Notes: a model not told the origin generated them from the letters alone. A stretch of DNA of 64,000 nt from JAICLK01 sp963742655 (GCA_963742655.1 CAVUMM010000006.1:62001-126000); one strand, 5' to 3'; positions 16,615 to 26,385 are shown, counted from the stretch's first letter. A program made the numbers and translations.

Positions 16615-17292
16615 ATGTGCGGTCGTTATACGCTGTTTGAGACGAAGGATTTAGGGCCCCGGTTCAACCTGGCCAAGCAGCCGCATTTCGTGTCCAGGGA
16701 CAATTACAATGTGGCGCCGCGGCAGTGGTTGCCGGTTATTTTCGAAGACGCGGAGGCGGGCAGGATCGCCGAACCGATGCAGTGGGGATTCATCCCCGTC
16801 TGGGCAAAGGATATCTCTAAGACTTTTCGGCCTATCAACACCAAATCCGAAACCGTGTTCGACAGCAATATGTGGAAAGGCGCGGTGCGCCATCACCGCT
16901 GCATCGTACCAAGCCGCGGTTTTTATGAATGGAAAGCTGTCAACGAAAAAATGAAAGTTCCCTATTTTATCCACCCGAAAGACCAAAAGCTGTTCGGGTT
17001 CGCCGGTATCTACAGTATCTGGCATGATGTGGAGGATCGTCCGCTGTATAGTTTTTCTATACTGACGACCGCGCCCAACAAGGAAATGCAGCCTATTCAC
17101 GACCGGATGCCAGTTATCTTGCATCCAGGACAGGAAGCGTCCTGGTTAAATCCTCGTACCAGCGAGCGGGACCAACTGGCGGAATTTCTCGCGCCGTACG
17201 AAGACAATGGTTTGGAAATATATAAAGTGAGCGGAGACGTCAACTCGCCGCGCAACAACGACCGTCATCTGGTCGAACACGTCCGCGAGTAA
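16615..17292 (+). CDS. SRAP-domain protein (HMCES/YedK), abasic-site DNA crosslinker
   Basis: Forms a covalent thiazolidine bond with abasic sites in single-stranded DNA and so shields them at forks. Cys2, the catalytic nucleophile, is exposed after removal of Met1 (MCGRYTLF). Other family residues are visible: NYNVAPRQ, INTKSETV, IVPSRGFYEWK with the active-site Glu, and the His in IHDRMPVIL. At 225 aa it is standard length. A TATACT box eight bases before the ATG suggests a leaderless message. Its location near dinB fits a DNA-damage cluster. Confidence 0.95.
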   Translation: MCGRYTLFETKDLGPRFNLAKQPHFVSRDNYNVAPRQWLPVIFEDAEAGRIAEPMQWGFIPVWAKDISKTFRPINTKSETVFDSNMWKGAVRHHRCIVPSRGFYEWKAVNEKMKVPYFIHPKDQKLFGFAGIYSIWHDVEDRPLYSFSILTTAPNKEMQPIHDRMPVILHPGQEASWLNPRTSERDQLAEFLAPYEDNGLEIYKVSGDVNSPRNNDRHLVEHVRE

Positions 17293-17441
17293 GTTACTCT
17301 GACCACCAATGGTGTTAATAAGCCTGCGCGGTGAAAAGCGTTAGCCAGTCCACGCATAGCTAATTAGGATTATACACCTAGTAAAATCCGGGTATTAACC
17401 TAAAAAGGCGCGATGGTTACGGCGTAAGGTATTATTAAATC

Positions 17442-18209
17442 GTGCCGGAAGAACAATTAAGTACAGACAAACAGCGTCAAATCGTCCGGATCGGCAATGA
17501 AGTACACCGCCCGGCCGGATTTTGGACGCCGGCAGTCCATAGCTTGCTCAAATATCTAGAGTCCGTTGGATTCCCCTACTCCCCGCGAGTACTTGGTGTC
17601 GATGAAGTAGGCCGGGAGGTTTTAAGTTACTTCGAGGGCGAATCGGGTAAAGCGGGCTGGTATAAGATCCTTGATGACGACGGTCTGCGCAGATTCGCGA
17701 AACTTTTGCGTGCGTATCATGATGCCGTGGCCGGCTATCAACCGCCGCAAGATCTTGAATGGTCTAATGGGGTGAAAGGGTTAAAACCTGGCGAGATCAT
17801 CTGCCATGGTGATTTTGGGCCGTGGAACATCGTCTGGCAAGGCAATGAGCCGGTCGGTATTGTTGATTGGGATGTCGCCCATCCAGTAAATCCAGAATAC
17901 GACATACTTTACGCTATCGAATACTCAGCGCCGTTCCGGGATGATGAAACTGCAATCAAGTGGCATCACTTCCCGAAAGTTCCAGACAGGAAGCATCGCG
18001 CCGAGGTCTTTTTAGAAGCTTATGGGCATTCGCTTATCGAAAATCTGCCGGCCAAGGTAGCACAGATGCAACGGGATACCGGGCGGCTCGAAGCTTATCT
18101 TGCTGAACGAGGAATTCAGCCTCAACAAGAATGGGTTGCTAATGGCGACTTGGAGGAAGTTGAAAAGCGGGCGAAGTGGAGTGAAAACAATAGCGCCTTG
18201 TTCATATAA
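17442..18209 (+). CDS. Aminoglycoside phosphotransferase/choline kinase-family protein
   Basis: Kinase-like fold, 255 aa. The catalytic loop is HGDFGPWNIVW (H-x-D-x4-N), and the metal-binding Asp follows in GIVDWDVA. The N-lobe is short and the usual Gly-rich loop is not obvious. Family members phosphorylate antibiotics, choline or small sugars; substrate cannot be told and resistance should not be assumed. The start is GTG at 17442, six bases after TATTAT, consistent with a leaderless transcript. No close partner genes. Confidence 0.85.
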   Translation: MPEEQLSTDKQRQIVRIGNEVHRPAGFWTPAVHSLLKYLESVGFPYSPRVLGVDEVGREVLSYFEGESGKAGWYKILDDDGLRRFAKLLRAYHDAVAGYQPPQDLEWSNGVKGLKPGEIICHGDFGPWNIVWQGNEPVGIVDWDVAHPVNPEYDILYAIEYSAPFRDDETAIKWHHFPKVPDRKHRAEVFLEAYGHSLIENLPAKVAQMQRDTGRLEAYLAERGIQPQQEWVANGDLEEVEKRAKWSENNSALFI

Positions 18210-18229
18210 TGGCGCGCAATAGCGGCGTA

Positions 18230-18550
18230 TTATTCAACTATAAATGGGAGTGCGCTCTCGGGCAGGTCGGTTATAGCTACCTCTTCGAAAAGCGGCACGC
18301 TGCGATCACCGGTTAAAACAGTCATCAAGAAATTAGTAACAGGTGTTGATATGATGGACCCCGGGCAGCAATCTGTAGAACTGCTCAGTACATGCTGTAT
18401 TACGTTGACTTCTCCGGTGACTGCCCGATCGCCAATGTATAAAATCGTACGGCTTAATCCTTCCTGTTTCGTCACCTGTACATAATCACCGGTCAAAGCA
18501 TTACGATAAAAGCCTGGATTAACGAAATCCGCTGAGTAAGGTAGTTCCAT
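18230..18550 (-). CDS. Hypothetical protein, 106 aa
   Basis: Unrecognised soluble protein. The start at 18550 follows TATAAA by seven bases with no ribosome site. The N-terminus is DFVNPGFYRNALTGDYVQV and a pair of adjacent cysteines occurs mid-protein (TDCCPG). The gene is convergent with the kinase-family gene on the left and divergent from the EamA gene on the right. Confidence 0.6.
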   Translation of the reverse strand: MELPYSADFVNPGFYRNALTGDYVQVTKQEGLSRTILYIGDRAVTGEVNVIQHVLSSSTDCCPGSIISTPVTNFLMTVLTGDRSVPLFEEVAITDLPESALPFIVE

Positions 18551-18667
18551 GAGAATTTTTATAACATAATAAATAAATTAAAGCAAAATACTAATTGCAA
18601 AACGGTGTTGTCGCCCGCTAAAATGATTCGGAAATAAAATAAAAAACGCTAATGCTAGAATAGTGTC

Positions 18668-19543
18668 ATGCCGGCCTGGTTTCTGCTCGGATTGATCGCT
18701 GCATTCAGCAGTTCGCTGTTGCTTTTGGTGAGCAAAAAGTTCGCCAGCCAGTTCGATCCGATCGTCGCGCTATGGCTCGGTCAGGGATTCAGCGTTCTCT
18801 TCCTGATTGTGTTTCTTATAATGAATGGCGGATGGCCGGCGGTCACCCCGCTTTTCTTCGTGTTAGCCGCGGCGTCCGGCTGCCTCGACACTGCCGCGAA
18901 AGTATCGACGATGTATGCCGTGCGGCGGAGCCAGTTATCAATATTGGCACCCATCACCGCATTCAGTCCTGTTTTCGCGGTGATGTTCGCGTTTTTGCTG
19001 TTACAACAACATCCACGGCCGCTGGAATTGTCCGGAATTATACTGATTGTATTGGGCGCTTACGGGTTAAACCTGAAATTGTCGCGTAAGCGATGGTTCG
19101 AACCGATTGCCAGCTTGCTGCGCGACCGGGGCGTACAGCTGATATTGCTAGTTTGCCTCATCGAAGGCCTATCGCCTATCATCCAAACCAAGGCGATTTT
19201 CGAAACGAAGCCCGTCACGCCGCTGGCGGCATCTGTCCTGAGTTTCATATTCTTAGAAATAATATTATGGCCAGTCGCATGGAAACGTATCCGTTCCGGC
19301 GCGCATATCAAACGAAAACATGTGAGATTAGCCGTAGTTTACGGAGCGTTCGCGAGCGTTATGACATATACGGGCTGGCAGGCGTTCAGCCTGACAAACC
19401 CGAGTTACGTAGTTGCCGTCGGTAAGCTATCGGTGCTATTCGGCATGCTGTGGGGTGCGTGGTTTTTCAGGGAGAAAGTCACCGCGATTCGGTTTGCGGC
19501 GGGCGCTATTATGGTTGTTGGCGTAACGCTGCTCGTCATTTAG
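18668..19543 (+). CDS. EamA/DMT-family membrane transporter
   Basis: 291 aa with about ten membrane helices in two EamA repeats, as in drug/metabolite exporters. A short basic loop (LKLSRKRWF) divides the halves. The substrate is unknown; relatives export amino acids, nucleosides or toxic metabolites, and in a host-dependent cell import is also possible. A TAGAAT box six bases before the ATG points to a leaderless mRNA. A second member of the family is encoded at 59555. Confidence 0.9.
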   Translation: MPAWFLLGLIAAFSSSLLLLVSKKFASQFDPIVALWLGQGFSVLFLIVFLIMNGGWPAVTPLFFVLAAASGCLDTAAKVSTMYAVRRSQLSILAPITAFSPVFAVMFAFLLLQQHPRPLELSGIILIVLGAYGLNLKLSRKRWFEPIASLLRDRGVQLILLVCLIEGLSPIIQTKAIFETKPVTPLAASVLSFIFLEIILWPVAWKRIRSGAHIKRKHVRLAVVYGAFASVMTYTGWQAFSLTNPSYVVAVGKLSVLFGMLWGAWFFREKVTAIRFAAGAIMVVGVTLLVI

Positions 19544-19649
19544 ATCTATATATCGCAACGCTGACAGTAAAGCAAAAAGCTAAAACATACATTCCACTCG
19601 CAAACAGCAGCGGTCCTGACGAGTTGCCGCTTATAGTAAGATTACGCCA

Positions 19650-20063
19650 TTAGCCAATATTGGCTAAAAATTCGACGAGCTCCCGCGGGGTGATTTCGGC
19701 TTTGACCAGATAGCCGTCAGCCTGGCGATCGATGGCAGCGCGGAGTTCATCGCGCTGTTCCAGGTTGGTCGTGATAATGATTTTGCTGTGCAACTTAGGG
19801 GTTTGGCTGGTATCGCGTAAGCTGCGCAGAATTTCAATGCCGGTCATTGTCGGCACCATCAGGTCGAGCAATATGATATCGAACGCATCGGTCTGGGCGG
19901 CTTTCAGGCCTTCTTCCCCGTCGATAATCGTCGTGACATCATAGCCGGCGCGCTTGAGGGCGCGTTCGTACAGCTCACTGATGAAATGTTCATCCTCTAT
20001 ACACAGTACTTTTCGGCTATTCGCCGGTTTGGGGTTTGATGATGCTGGTTTGTCTGGTTGCAT
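19650..20063 (-). CDS. Single-domain response regulator
   Basis: 137 aa. A disordered N-terminus of about 17 residues precedes a receiver domain with the acidic pair in CIEDE, phospho-acceptor Asp67 in LLDLMVP and the conserved Lys in YLVKAE. No output domain. It lies 18 bases after the kinase gene on the same strand; a TAAAAT box six bases before its ATG could also give a separate message. Confidence 0.9.
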   Translation of the reverse strand: MQPDKPASSNPKPANSRKVLCIEDEHFISELYERALKRAGYDVTTIIDGEEGLKAAQTDAFDIILLDLMVPTMTGIEILRSLRDTSQTPKLHSKIIITTNLEQRDELRAAIDRQADGYLVKAEITPRELVEFLANIG

Positions 20064-20081
20064 AGCGCTATTTTAACAATT

Positions 20082-21617
20082 TTATTGCCGATACATCGAA
20101 TGATTCTTGATCCAGCCGTGGGCGCTGCGGGTAATGTCATTATTTTCGCCGGTTTTTTGATTATCGGCCAGCTTGGCGTATGGCACGACCGTAAAGCCGA
20201 AAGTACTGCCCTTGCCTTCGGCGCTGCGAACCCAAATATTGCCGCCGTGGGCAGTGACGATCGCTTTTGACAGATACAGTCCAAGTCCGGTACCGCTGAC
20301 TTGACCGCGCGAACGATGGCTGCGGTAAAATTTCGTAAACAGGTTGGGCACGACACTTTCCGGAATGCCGAAACCGAAATCCTGAATGGTGGTTTCGATC
20401 TCACCGGCCGGTGTCAGCCTTGATGTGATGATGATTTTTTTGCCCTCACCGCTATATTTGATCGCGTTGTCGATCAGGTTGCTGATAACTTCGGTAATGC
20501 TGCCGCGATCGATGCCGACGGTCGGTAAGCCGTCGGGCACGCTGCACTCCAGTTCGATACCGTGCACCTTGGCGCGCAAGCGCAGCGCCTCGACAGCCGA
20601 GCGCGCCACGTCAGACCAGTTTTCTTCGTGCAGCTGCAGTTCCAGCTGGTTACCATCGATGCGCGCCATATTCAGGATATTATTGACAAAACTTGTAAGT
20701 GTTTGGGCGGCTACATTCATCTTTTCCAGGAACAACGCGGCATCGTCGTTCAGTTTGCCCTCCAGCTCTTCGTCGAGCGCTTCGATATAGCCGCGCATCA
20801 ACGTCAGCGGCAATCGCAATTCATGAACAGCCAGCGCCACATAACTTGTCGCCTGGTCTTCTTTCTCGTACTGCCCGGTGCGATCGAACATTACTAACAT
20901 AGTTTCAATGTGCTCCGGATTACCCTTGTTGTAGTACGCGGCCAAGTCGAATTGCAGCGTCGGCTGGTCCGGGCGGCTCAGACGGACATGCTCCCAGCTT
21001 TTGCTGGCGGTAACGGTGTTTTTCTTGGATTCGCTTAGCCAGGCATCGAACGTGTCCTCGCTCGCGAACGACATATCCAGCGCCGAATAAACATTCTTAT
21101 TGGTGATATCTTGCGCAGCTGCTCCGGTATATTTGCAGAACGCTTCGTTGGCGAGCAGTACCAAATTGTCTTTATCGATGACAAGCAGCGGCAAAGGCAA
21201 ATTATTGGCGATAAAATCGGCCTTCAGGTCTATCGGCTTGTTGTTGGCCATTGTCTCTACATTGTTCGCGACGCTCGCCAGCTGGTAGACATGTGCGACA
21301 AGATTGGTAACAAGTTCCCGGCCTACCCTGATGGATTTAAGATTTGGCGCCGGTACGCCGGAAGTTTCGGGCGCGATGTGCAAAATGGCCTGCCACATCA
21401 GTTTCATGGGCTGTGTCAGGTAAACGGAACTAAACCACGGCAGAAAACTAACCGAAAGTATCGGGGCGATCAATATCGCTACCAAAAGCCAATAACCGGT
21501 CAGTTGGAAAACTTGGTTCGCCAGCCACCAGTCGGCAATGATGAGCAGATTGTTGAAACACAGGATGATGAAAAGCCGGCTGCGGACTTGCGAGACAAAT
21601 TTTTGTAGATGGTCCAT
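20082..21617 (-). CDS. Membrane PAS histidine kinase
   Basis: 511 aa. Two N-terminal membrane helices (about residues 15-60) are followed by a linker, a PAS domain (about 135-240, starting LPLPLLVIDKDN) and a HisKA segment with His in AVHELRLPLTL. The HATPase region has NLIDNAIKY, DFGFGIP and GTGLGLYLS. The DUF3048 gene lies ten bases upstream, so DUF3048 protein, kinase and regulator are likely one transcription unit. A wall- or DNA-metabolism signal sensed by the DUF3048 partner is speculation. Confidence 0.93.
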   Translation of the reverse strand: MDHLQKFVSQVRSRLFIILCFNNLLIIADWWLANQVFQLTGYWLLVAILIAPILSVSFLPWFSSVYLTQPMKLMWQAILHIAPETSGVPAPNLKSIRVGRELVTNLVAHVYQLASVANNVETMANNKPIDLKADFIANNLPLPLLVIDKDNLVLLANEAFCKYTGAAAQDITNKNVYSALDMSFASEDTFDAWLSESKKNTVTASKSWEHVRLSRPDQPTLQFDLAAYYNKGNPEHIETMLVMFDRTGQYEKEDQATSYVALAVHELRLPLTLMRGYIEALDEELEGKLNDDAALFLEKMNVAAQTLTSFVNNILNMARIDGNQLELQLHEENWSDVARSAVEALRLRAKVHGIELECSVPDGLPTVGIDRGSITEVISNLIDNAIKYSGEGKKIIITSRLTPAGEIETTIQDFGFGIPESVVPNLFTKFYRSHRSRGQVSGTGLGLYLSKAIVTAHGGNIWVRSAEGKGSTFGFTVVPYAKLADNQKTGENNDITRSAHGWIKNHSMYRQ

Positions 21618-21626
21618 GCCTGGTTC

Positions 21627-22862
21627 TTAGGGTTTGTAGGTTGCTTCGCTCGCCGATGCTAGGGCAGTTATCCAAGTTTGCCCGCGATTGAGCTTGATCG
21701 GCTTGCCGGCAGCATCCGTAAATGAGAACTGACTCGAATTTGCGGTCTTCTTCCAGACCCCTATTGTTACCTTGCCGTCCTGGAACACATATGCCTTGCC
21801 GGAACCGATCGTGTTGTACATCGAATGATAACCGTCACTTTCAAGGCTATATGGCATGACGAGCCCGATGACTACTTTTGGCTCTAATTGGTGTTTGGTC
21901 GTGGCGTCGATATGGGCGGCACCGCCTTCCCAGCGCAAGTATGCATTATGTTTGGGGTCGTATTGGTAGCGCACATAAAAATCTGAGGAAGAAATAGCGA
22001 AATTTATGTTGCGGGCCGTCGGCGTTTTGACCGCGGCGTCTTTTTTGCGCAAGAAACCGGTGAAATGGCTGGTCGTCCATCCGTTTTTCTTTTCGATCTC
22101 GTTCAGTTTCTCCATGCTCGTGTACATGTTGTGCGGAGCTTCGCGGCTGCTGATGCGGTGATAATATCCGCCATAATAGAATTCGTTCATGTCTTTTACA
22201 TGCCAGCTGGTGATGTCCTGCAAGGCTTCCGGGCTGCCGCCGACGTGCGAATACGCCGCGTCAAAGCCGAGTGCCCACTGCACATAATACGGCCTGGCGC
22301 TGCGGATAGGGCCGATGTTAGCCGGCGCCGATTCCTGATAGAGCGCTAAAAAGCGCGTGATACCGGCTTCGGCGATCGCTTCGAAAACCACGCCTGCTTC
22401 CTTCAGCCCCGACTGCGGCCTGGCGAAATCGCTGTTTTCGATCATCACGCCGGTGACCGGTCGTTTGGCCTGGGCCGCGGTTACGGGTAAGCCGGTCAAG
22501 GGCGAATAAATCAAGACTGGCTGCTTCTTTTTTGCTGTATGAACTGTCGGCGCGCTCGCCCAGTGCGTGAGGCCGAAGGCCACTCCGCCGCCGAGCAAGA
22601 GCACGAAAACGATGCTGCCGATGATGTATTCTTTTCGGGTCAGCTTTTCCGAAAGGAAGTGCTTTACTTTGGCACTGAACGACATACCGGCAGTCGATTG
22701 CGCTGGCGCTGTCGGGACCGAAGGCGCCGGAGTGTCAATTTTTTCAGGGCTGCTGTCAACAGGTTGGTTCTTCGGCTGCTCATCCGTGCCCGCCTTCAGC
22801 GCATCAAACAGCGGATCCGATGGCTCACTCGAAGAGCCCGTGTTCTTAATATCATCGCTCAT
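21627..22862 (-). CDS. DUF3048 (YerB-like) membrane-anchored protein
   Basis: 411 aa. A disordered N-terminal cytoplasmic segment (about 70 residues) leads to one membrane helix (about 82-103). The extracellular part is the DUF3048 domain, recognised by SPLTGLPV, RPVTGVMIEN, ARPQSGLKEAGVVFE, EAGITRFLALY and IGPIRSARPYY. In Bacillus this family includes YerB, encoded near pcrA, and its role is not settled. A TACAAT box seven bases before the ATG suggests a leaderless mRNA. Operon with the kinase and regulator. Confidence 0.88.
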   Translation of the reverse strand: MSDDIKNTGSSSEPSDPLFDALKAGTDEQPKNQPVDSSPEKIDTPAPSVPTAPAQSTAGMSFSAKVKHFLSEKLTRKEYIIGSIVFVLLLGGGVAFGLTHWASAPTVHTAKKKQPVLIYSPLTGLPVTAAQAKRPVTGVMIENSDFARPQSGLKEAGVVFEAIAEAGITRFLALYQESAPANIGPIRSARPYYVQWALGFDAAYSHVGGSPEALQDITSWHVKDMNEFYYGGYYHRISSREAPHNMYTSMEKLNEIEKKNGWTTSHFTGFLRKKDAAVKTPTARNINFAISSSDFYVRYQYDPKHNAYLRWEGGAAHIDATTKHQLEPKVVIGLVMPYSLESDGYHSMYNTIGSGKAYVFQDGKVTIGVWKKTANSSQFSFTDAAGKPIKLNRGQTWITALASASEATYKP

Positions 22863-22919
22863 TCAAACTATTGTATCAATGCTTATGCTCGGCTCCAAAC
22901 CTCCCGTGCAAGTTTTGCG

Positions 22920-24347
22920 CTACAAATTTGCAAGCATGGTGTTGATGCGGCGAAGCGAGACTTCTTTGCCGAGTACGGCCAATGTGTCGGCAAGCCCGGG
23001 ACTGGCCGGTGACTGCGTGGTGGCGATACGAATCAGGCCGAATACCACAGCCGGTTTTTGCCCGGTAGTTTCAAGAAGCCGGTTAAGTCGTGCAGTTACA
23101 TCATCCAAACTGAAATCGCTTTGCTCGAGGCTGGCGCTTGCCTGCGCTAATAAACTTTTCAGCTCGCTTTGATTCAGTTTTTTGAGCTGTTTATTGTTTT
23201 GCCATAGTTCGGAATTGATTGGCAATTCTTTGAAGAAAAAGATGGTGAGCTGCGGCAACTCGGCAAAAAACTTCAATCGTTCCTGAACAAGTGACAGAAC
23301 ACGCAGTTTGTAATCTTCATCGTAGCTCGAAGCTTCAGGGGGCCAGAAAGTTTGAACATCGTCCGCCAATTGATCGAGCGGCAGCTGCCGAATAAAGTGG
23401 CCGTTTGTCCAGAGTAAACGCCGTTCATCAAACGCGGCACCACTTTTTTGTACTCGATCCAGGCGGAATTTGGCAATCAGTTCCTCGCGCGTAAAAACTT
23501 CTTGTTCAGTGCCGTCGTTCCAGCCGATCGTAGCCATAAAACTTAACAATGCGTCCGGCAGATAGCCTTCGCGGGCGTAATCGAGAATATCCTTGGCTCC
23601 GTCACGTTTGGATAGCTTCTTTTTGCCGTCCGGGCCCATGACGAATGGCACAGTTGCCAGCACTGGCCGCTCAATTCCCAGCGCATCATACAAGTTCAAA
23701 TATTTCGGAACGCTGGCTAAAAATTCCTGGCTGCGGATGACGTGCGTGATACGCATGAGATGATCATCAATAATGTGTGCGAAGTTGTACGTTGGAAAAC
23801 CGTCGGATTTCATCAATATGAAGTCGTCGACGACTTCCGGGCCGGTGTGCAGATCGCCAAGTACTTCGTCGTGCCAGTCGTAGGATTTGGGCTCGGATTT
23901 GAGCCGCAAAGGTTTCGTCCCGTCCCATGCCGGCGGATTTTCCGGCCGGTGGTCACGGAACAAGAACGGGCGTTTTTCGGCGATGGCTTTTTCGCGGAAC
24001 GATTGCAACTCCTCAGGCGAATACGGATCCGTGTATGCCCTTCCCATATCCACGAGTTTCTGCGCCCATTCTTTGTAGATTTCAATACGCTGGCTTTGGA
24101 AATACGGTCCGCAATCGCCGTCCTTGCCGGGGCCTTCGTCCCAATCGATGCCCAACCATGAAAGACTCTCCTGAATATGGTCGGCACTCCCCTGCACTTC
24201 GCGTGCCTGGTCGGTGTCTTCGATGCGTAATATAAATTGGCCGCCAGTTTGCCGGGCCAGCAGCCACGCAAACAACGCCGTTCGCACGCCACCGACATGC
24301 AAAAATCCCGTCGGGCTCGGCGCAAACCTCGTTCGTACTGGTTTCAT
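22920..24347 (-). CDS. gltX: Glutamate-tRNA ligase
   Basis: Charges tRNA-Glu, and in organisms without GlnRS also tRNA-Gln as a first step. 475 aa, normal length. The class I HIGH motif is FLHVGG near residue 16 and the KMSKS motif is KKLSKRDG near residue 243. The C-terminal helical anticodon-binding region is present. A TATAAT box eight bases before the ATG suggests a leaderless message. The gene is divergent from a Nudix hydrolase. Confidence 0.97.
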   Translation of the reverse strand: MKPVRTRFAPSPTGFLHVGGVRTALFAWLLARQTGGQFILRIEDTDQAREVQGSADHIQESLSWLGIDWDEGPGKDGDCGPYFQSQRIEIYKEWAQKLVDMGRAYTDPYSPEELQSFREKAIAEKRPFLFRDHRPENPPAWDGTKPLRLKSEPKSYDWHDEVLGDLHTGPEVVDDFILMKSDGFPTYNFAHIIDDHLMRITHVIRSQEFLASVPKYLNLYDALGIERPVLATVPFVMGPDGKKKLSKRDGAKDILDYAREGYLPDALLSFMATIGWNDGTEQEVFTREELIAKFRLDRVQKSGAAFDERRLLWTNGHFIRQLPLDQLADDVQTFWPPEASSYDEDYKLRVLSLVQERLKFFAELPQLTIFFFKELPINSELWQNNKQLKKLNQSELKSLLAQASASLEQSDFSLDDVTARLNRLLETTGQKPAVVFGLIRIATTQSPASPGLADTLAVLGKEVSLRRINTMLANL

Positions 24348-24395
24348 AAGTGCCTATTATAAGAGAAAAGCTCGTATTCTGCTATGATTGGCTTA

Positions 24396-24833
24396 ATGTC
24401 ACGAATGACCGAGAAAGAATGGAAAAATTCAATTGAATGGGTTGGGATTGTTGCTGGTTGCGTCCTTAAAAAAGACGGCAAATACCTGCTCGTCCAAGAA
24501 AAACAACCTAGTGCCTACGGGCTCTGGAATTTACCGGCCGGCCATGTTGACAAAGGTGAATCCGTCGTGCATGCCGCAGTTCGCGAAACAAAAGAAGAAA
24601 CAGGTTACGACGTTACGATAATCAAGGAACTCCCCGTTACTCACGAAGGTTCAGCAACTCCAGTGAAACACGCATTTTTTGCGCAGATTATTGGTGGCGA
24701 ACTGGCTTTCCAACAAAACGAGCTGCTAGCAGCGAGGTGGTTGACGTACGAAGATGTAGAAAATCTTAAGAAAAGCGGCAAATTGCGCGCGGAGTGGGTA
24801 TGGAATTCTATAACAGAAGTTGAAAATCAGTAA
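24396..24833 (+). CDS. Nudix hydrolase
   Basis: Hydrolyses a nucleoside diphosphate linked to another moiety; substrate unknown. The Nudix box fits G-x5-E-x7-RE-x2-EE-x-G exactly (from GHVDKGES to KEETG, about residues 46-67). 145 aa. The start used is MSRMTEK at 24396, which stands seven bases after TATGAT; the upstream ATG at 24384 lies inside that -10 box. Confidence 0.93.
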   Translation: MSRMTEKEWKNSIEWVGIVAGCVLKKDGKYLLVQEKQPSAYGLWNLPAGHVDKGESVVHAAVRETKEETGYDVTIIKELPVTHEGSATPVKHAFFAQIIGGELAFQQNELLAARWLTYEDVENLKKSGKLRAEWVWNSITEVENQ

Positions 24834-24893
24834 ATTTGTATCTTGGATTTACCGACGGGCGATTGGAAAAATCGTAAGTTTGCCCCAGTTCGG

Positions 24894-26075
24894 CTACATG
24901 CTTGTGGCGAGTTCCATGACCTGCTTTTTGCCCAGGTTGCCATTGCCGACGACCTCGTACCACACGCCGGCGCTGACCCAGGTGGCGTCGCCATTGCCGA
25001 ATACGTACACGGTTCGGCCGCCATCGGAATATGCGTCGTACGGCAATCCGCTGGTGGCGACGTAGTTCTGCAGCAGTGTTTCACTGTCCCAGTTGGATGA
25101 TTTTTGGACGACCGCATATGACTTATTGTGCGGTCCGCTGTAGCCGATCGAAACTTTGCCCGGGCCATAAGTTAAAGTTTTGGCGGCGTAGCCAGTCGGA
25201 CGGAAGCCGGGCATGCTGGCTGCGAAACCGGCGCGTGCCGATGCAAGCTGCAGTTTGATTTCCACCTTGTTCTGATATGCGATAAACCCGCCGAGCAATA
25301 ACACTGCTAGCACGATGGCTGAAATACTGGCTAGGCGAACATGGCGGCGTATACCGCGGCGAGCCCGTTTGGCGGTCGCTTCGCGATGTTCGGGTTGTTC
25401 ATGGCTTGTGGCATTTGCGATAGCTTGCTCGAAGTTGTTTTGCGTGCGCTGTATCGGTGCCGGTAATCCACGTGAAGGGACTGAAGCTGGCAATGTTGCC
25501 GGTTTGGCAACTGAGGCGACAGGCGCGATAAGCGCAGCCTGGGTGGCCGGCGCTGCTATTACTGGTCGACTTGGCATCTGTGATTGCCGCTGGAATCTAA
25601 TAACCTGACCGCTGCGGGGCACGTTCTGGGCGCGCTCAGCCCGGGCGTCATCGACGTTGTCAGATGATAGTTTTGGCTTTACGCCGAGCACTTTGGGCCT
25701 AAACTTAACAACGTCGGCTGGCGCTTGTACGCTCTCCACTTTTTGAGATTTGATAGCTGGCGCCTTAACGGTATGCCGCATGAGTGTTTTGGAGTGTTCA
25801 GGCTGGTGCGCTGCCAATTTCTGGCCGCCATGATGCGCAGTATGTCTGGCGGAAGACTTGGCCGGTATCGGCGCGACAGGTATTGCCGAGACGTGCTTCG
25901 GCTTAGCTGCTTTAGGCGCTGAAGCGGGCATAAAACCGTCAACGGTTTGTATCCGGCGACCTTGCTTCGGTACCATCGCGGCTGTCGTCGGGGCGGAACT
26001 TTTACCCACAACTACGCCGGTTTGGGAATCGTAGCGCTTACCGTTAATTTCGATTACGTTGTTGATTTTTGTCAC
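24894..26075 (-). CDS. Single-pass membrane protein with long basic N-terminal region
   Basis: 393 aa. The first 230 residues are low-complexity, rich in Ala, Pro, Lys and Gln, and probably cytoplasmic and disordered. A basic patch (KRARRGIRRHVR) precedes one membrane helix (about 251-271). The outer domain (about 120 residues) has FRPTGYAAKTLTYGPGKVS and ends in a Val/Gly-rich strand pattern. The outer part resembles small beta-rich domains such as DUF4367, but I am not certain. GTG start at 26075, with an AGAGGGA site upstream. Divergent from the PEGA-domain gene. Confidence 0.7.
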   Translation of the reverse strand: MTKINNVIEINGKRYDSQTGVVVGKSSAPTTAAMVPKQGRRIQTVDGFMPASAPKAAKPKHVSAIPVAPIPAKSSARHTAHHGGQKLAAHQPEHSKTLMRHTVKAPAIKSQKVESVQAPADVVKFRPKVLGVKPKLSSDNVDDARAERAQNVPRSGQVIRFQRQSQMPSRPVIAAPATQAALIAPVASVAKPATLPASVPSRGLPAPIQRTQNNFEQAIANATSHEQPEHREATAKRARRGIRRHVRLASISAIVLAVLLLGGFIAYQNKVEIKLQLASARAGFAASMPGFRPTGYAAKTLTYGPGKVSIGYSGPHNKSYAVVQKSSNWDSETLLQNYVATSGLPYDAYSDGGRTVYVFGNGDATWVSAGVWYEVVGNGNLGKKQVMELATSM

Positions 26076-26240
26076 TGCTTAAGTAATTCCCTCTAAATAT
26101 TGCGCTTATGCGAGTTCTATTAATCTTAACCCGACACGCGCATGGCTGCAAGTCATGACAACGACGAATTGTGAAACCCAAGAATTACTGTTGAAAATCT
26201 GACTCAAAAGTTTCAAACTAGTAGGTAGACGCGCTAAAAT

Positions 26241-26346
26241 AAAAAAAGTGGGACACCCACACATGGCACATTTTGCACAGAAATACTCCGCTCCTAGCTT
26301 CACCGTACATCAAAGCACGGCTACGTTCCGGTGCTCAAATTTCTGT
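26241..26346 (-). ncRNA. Candidate small RNA or attenuator-type leader
   Basis: On the minus strand, ACAGAAAT (complement of 26339-26346) can pair with ATTTCTGT (complement of 26277-26284). This encloses a hairpin formed by 26314-26318 and 26331-26335. Downstream lies a terminator-like hairpin GTGGGTGTCCCAC (26248-26260) with seven T residues (26241-26247). A TATAAT box at about 26376-26381, with a weak TTGGGG 17 bases upstream of it, could start the RNA. It ends about 165 bases before the GTG at 26075, so it may be a free RNA or a leader that controls that gene. No other gene was found in 26076-26385. Confidence 0.45.
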
Positions 26347-26385
26347 ACAAACTGCATTCATGTGAGGATGTCCTGAATTATATCT

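Noticed and set aside
26106..26303. 65-aa minus-strand frame with several cysteines
   Set aside because: It crosses the terminator-like hairpin and T-run, lacks a ribosome site, and is best read as a shadow of the RNA element.
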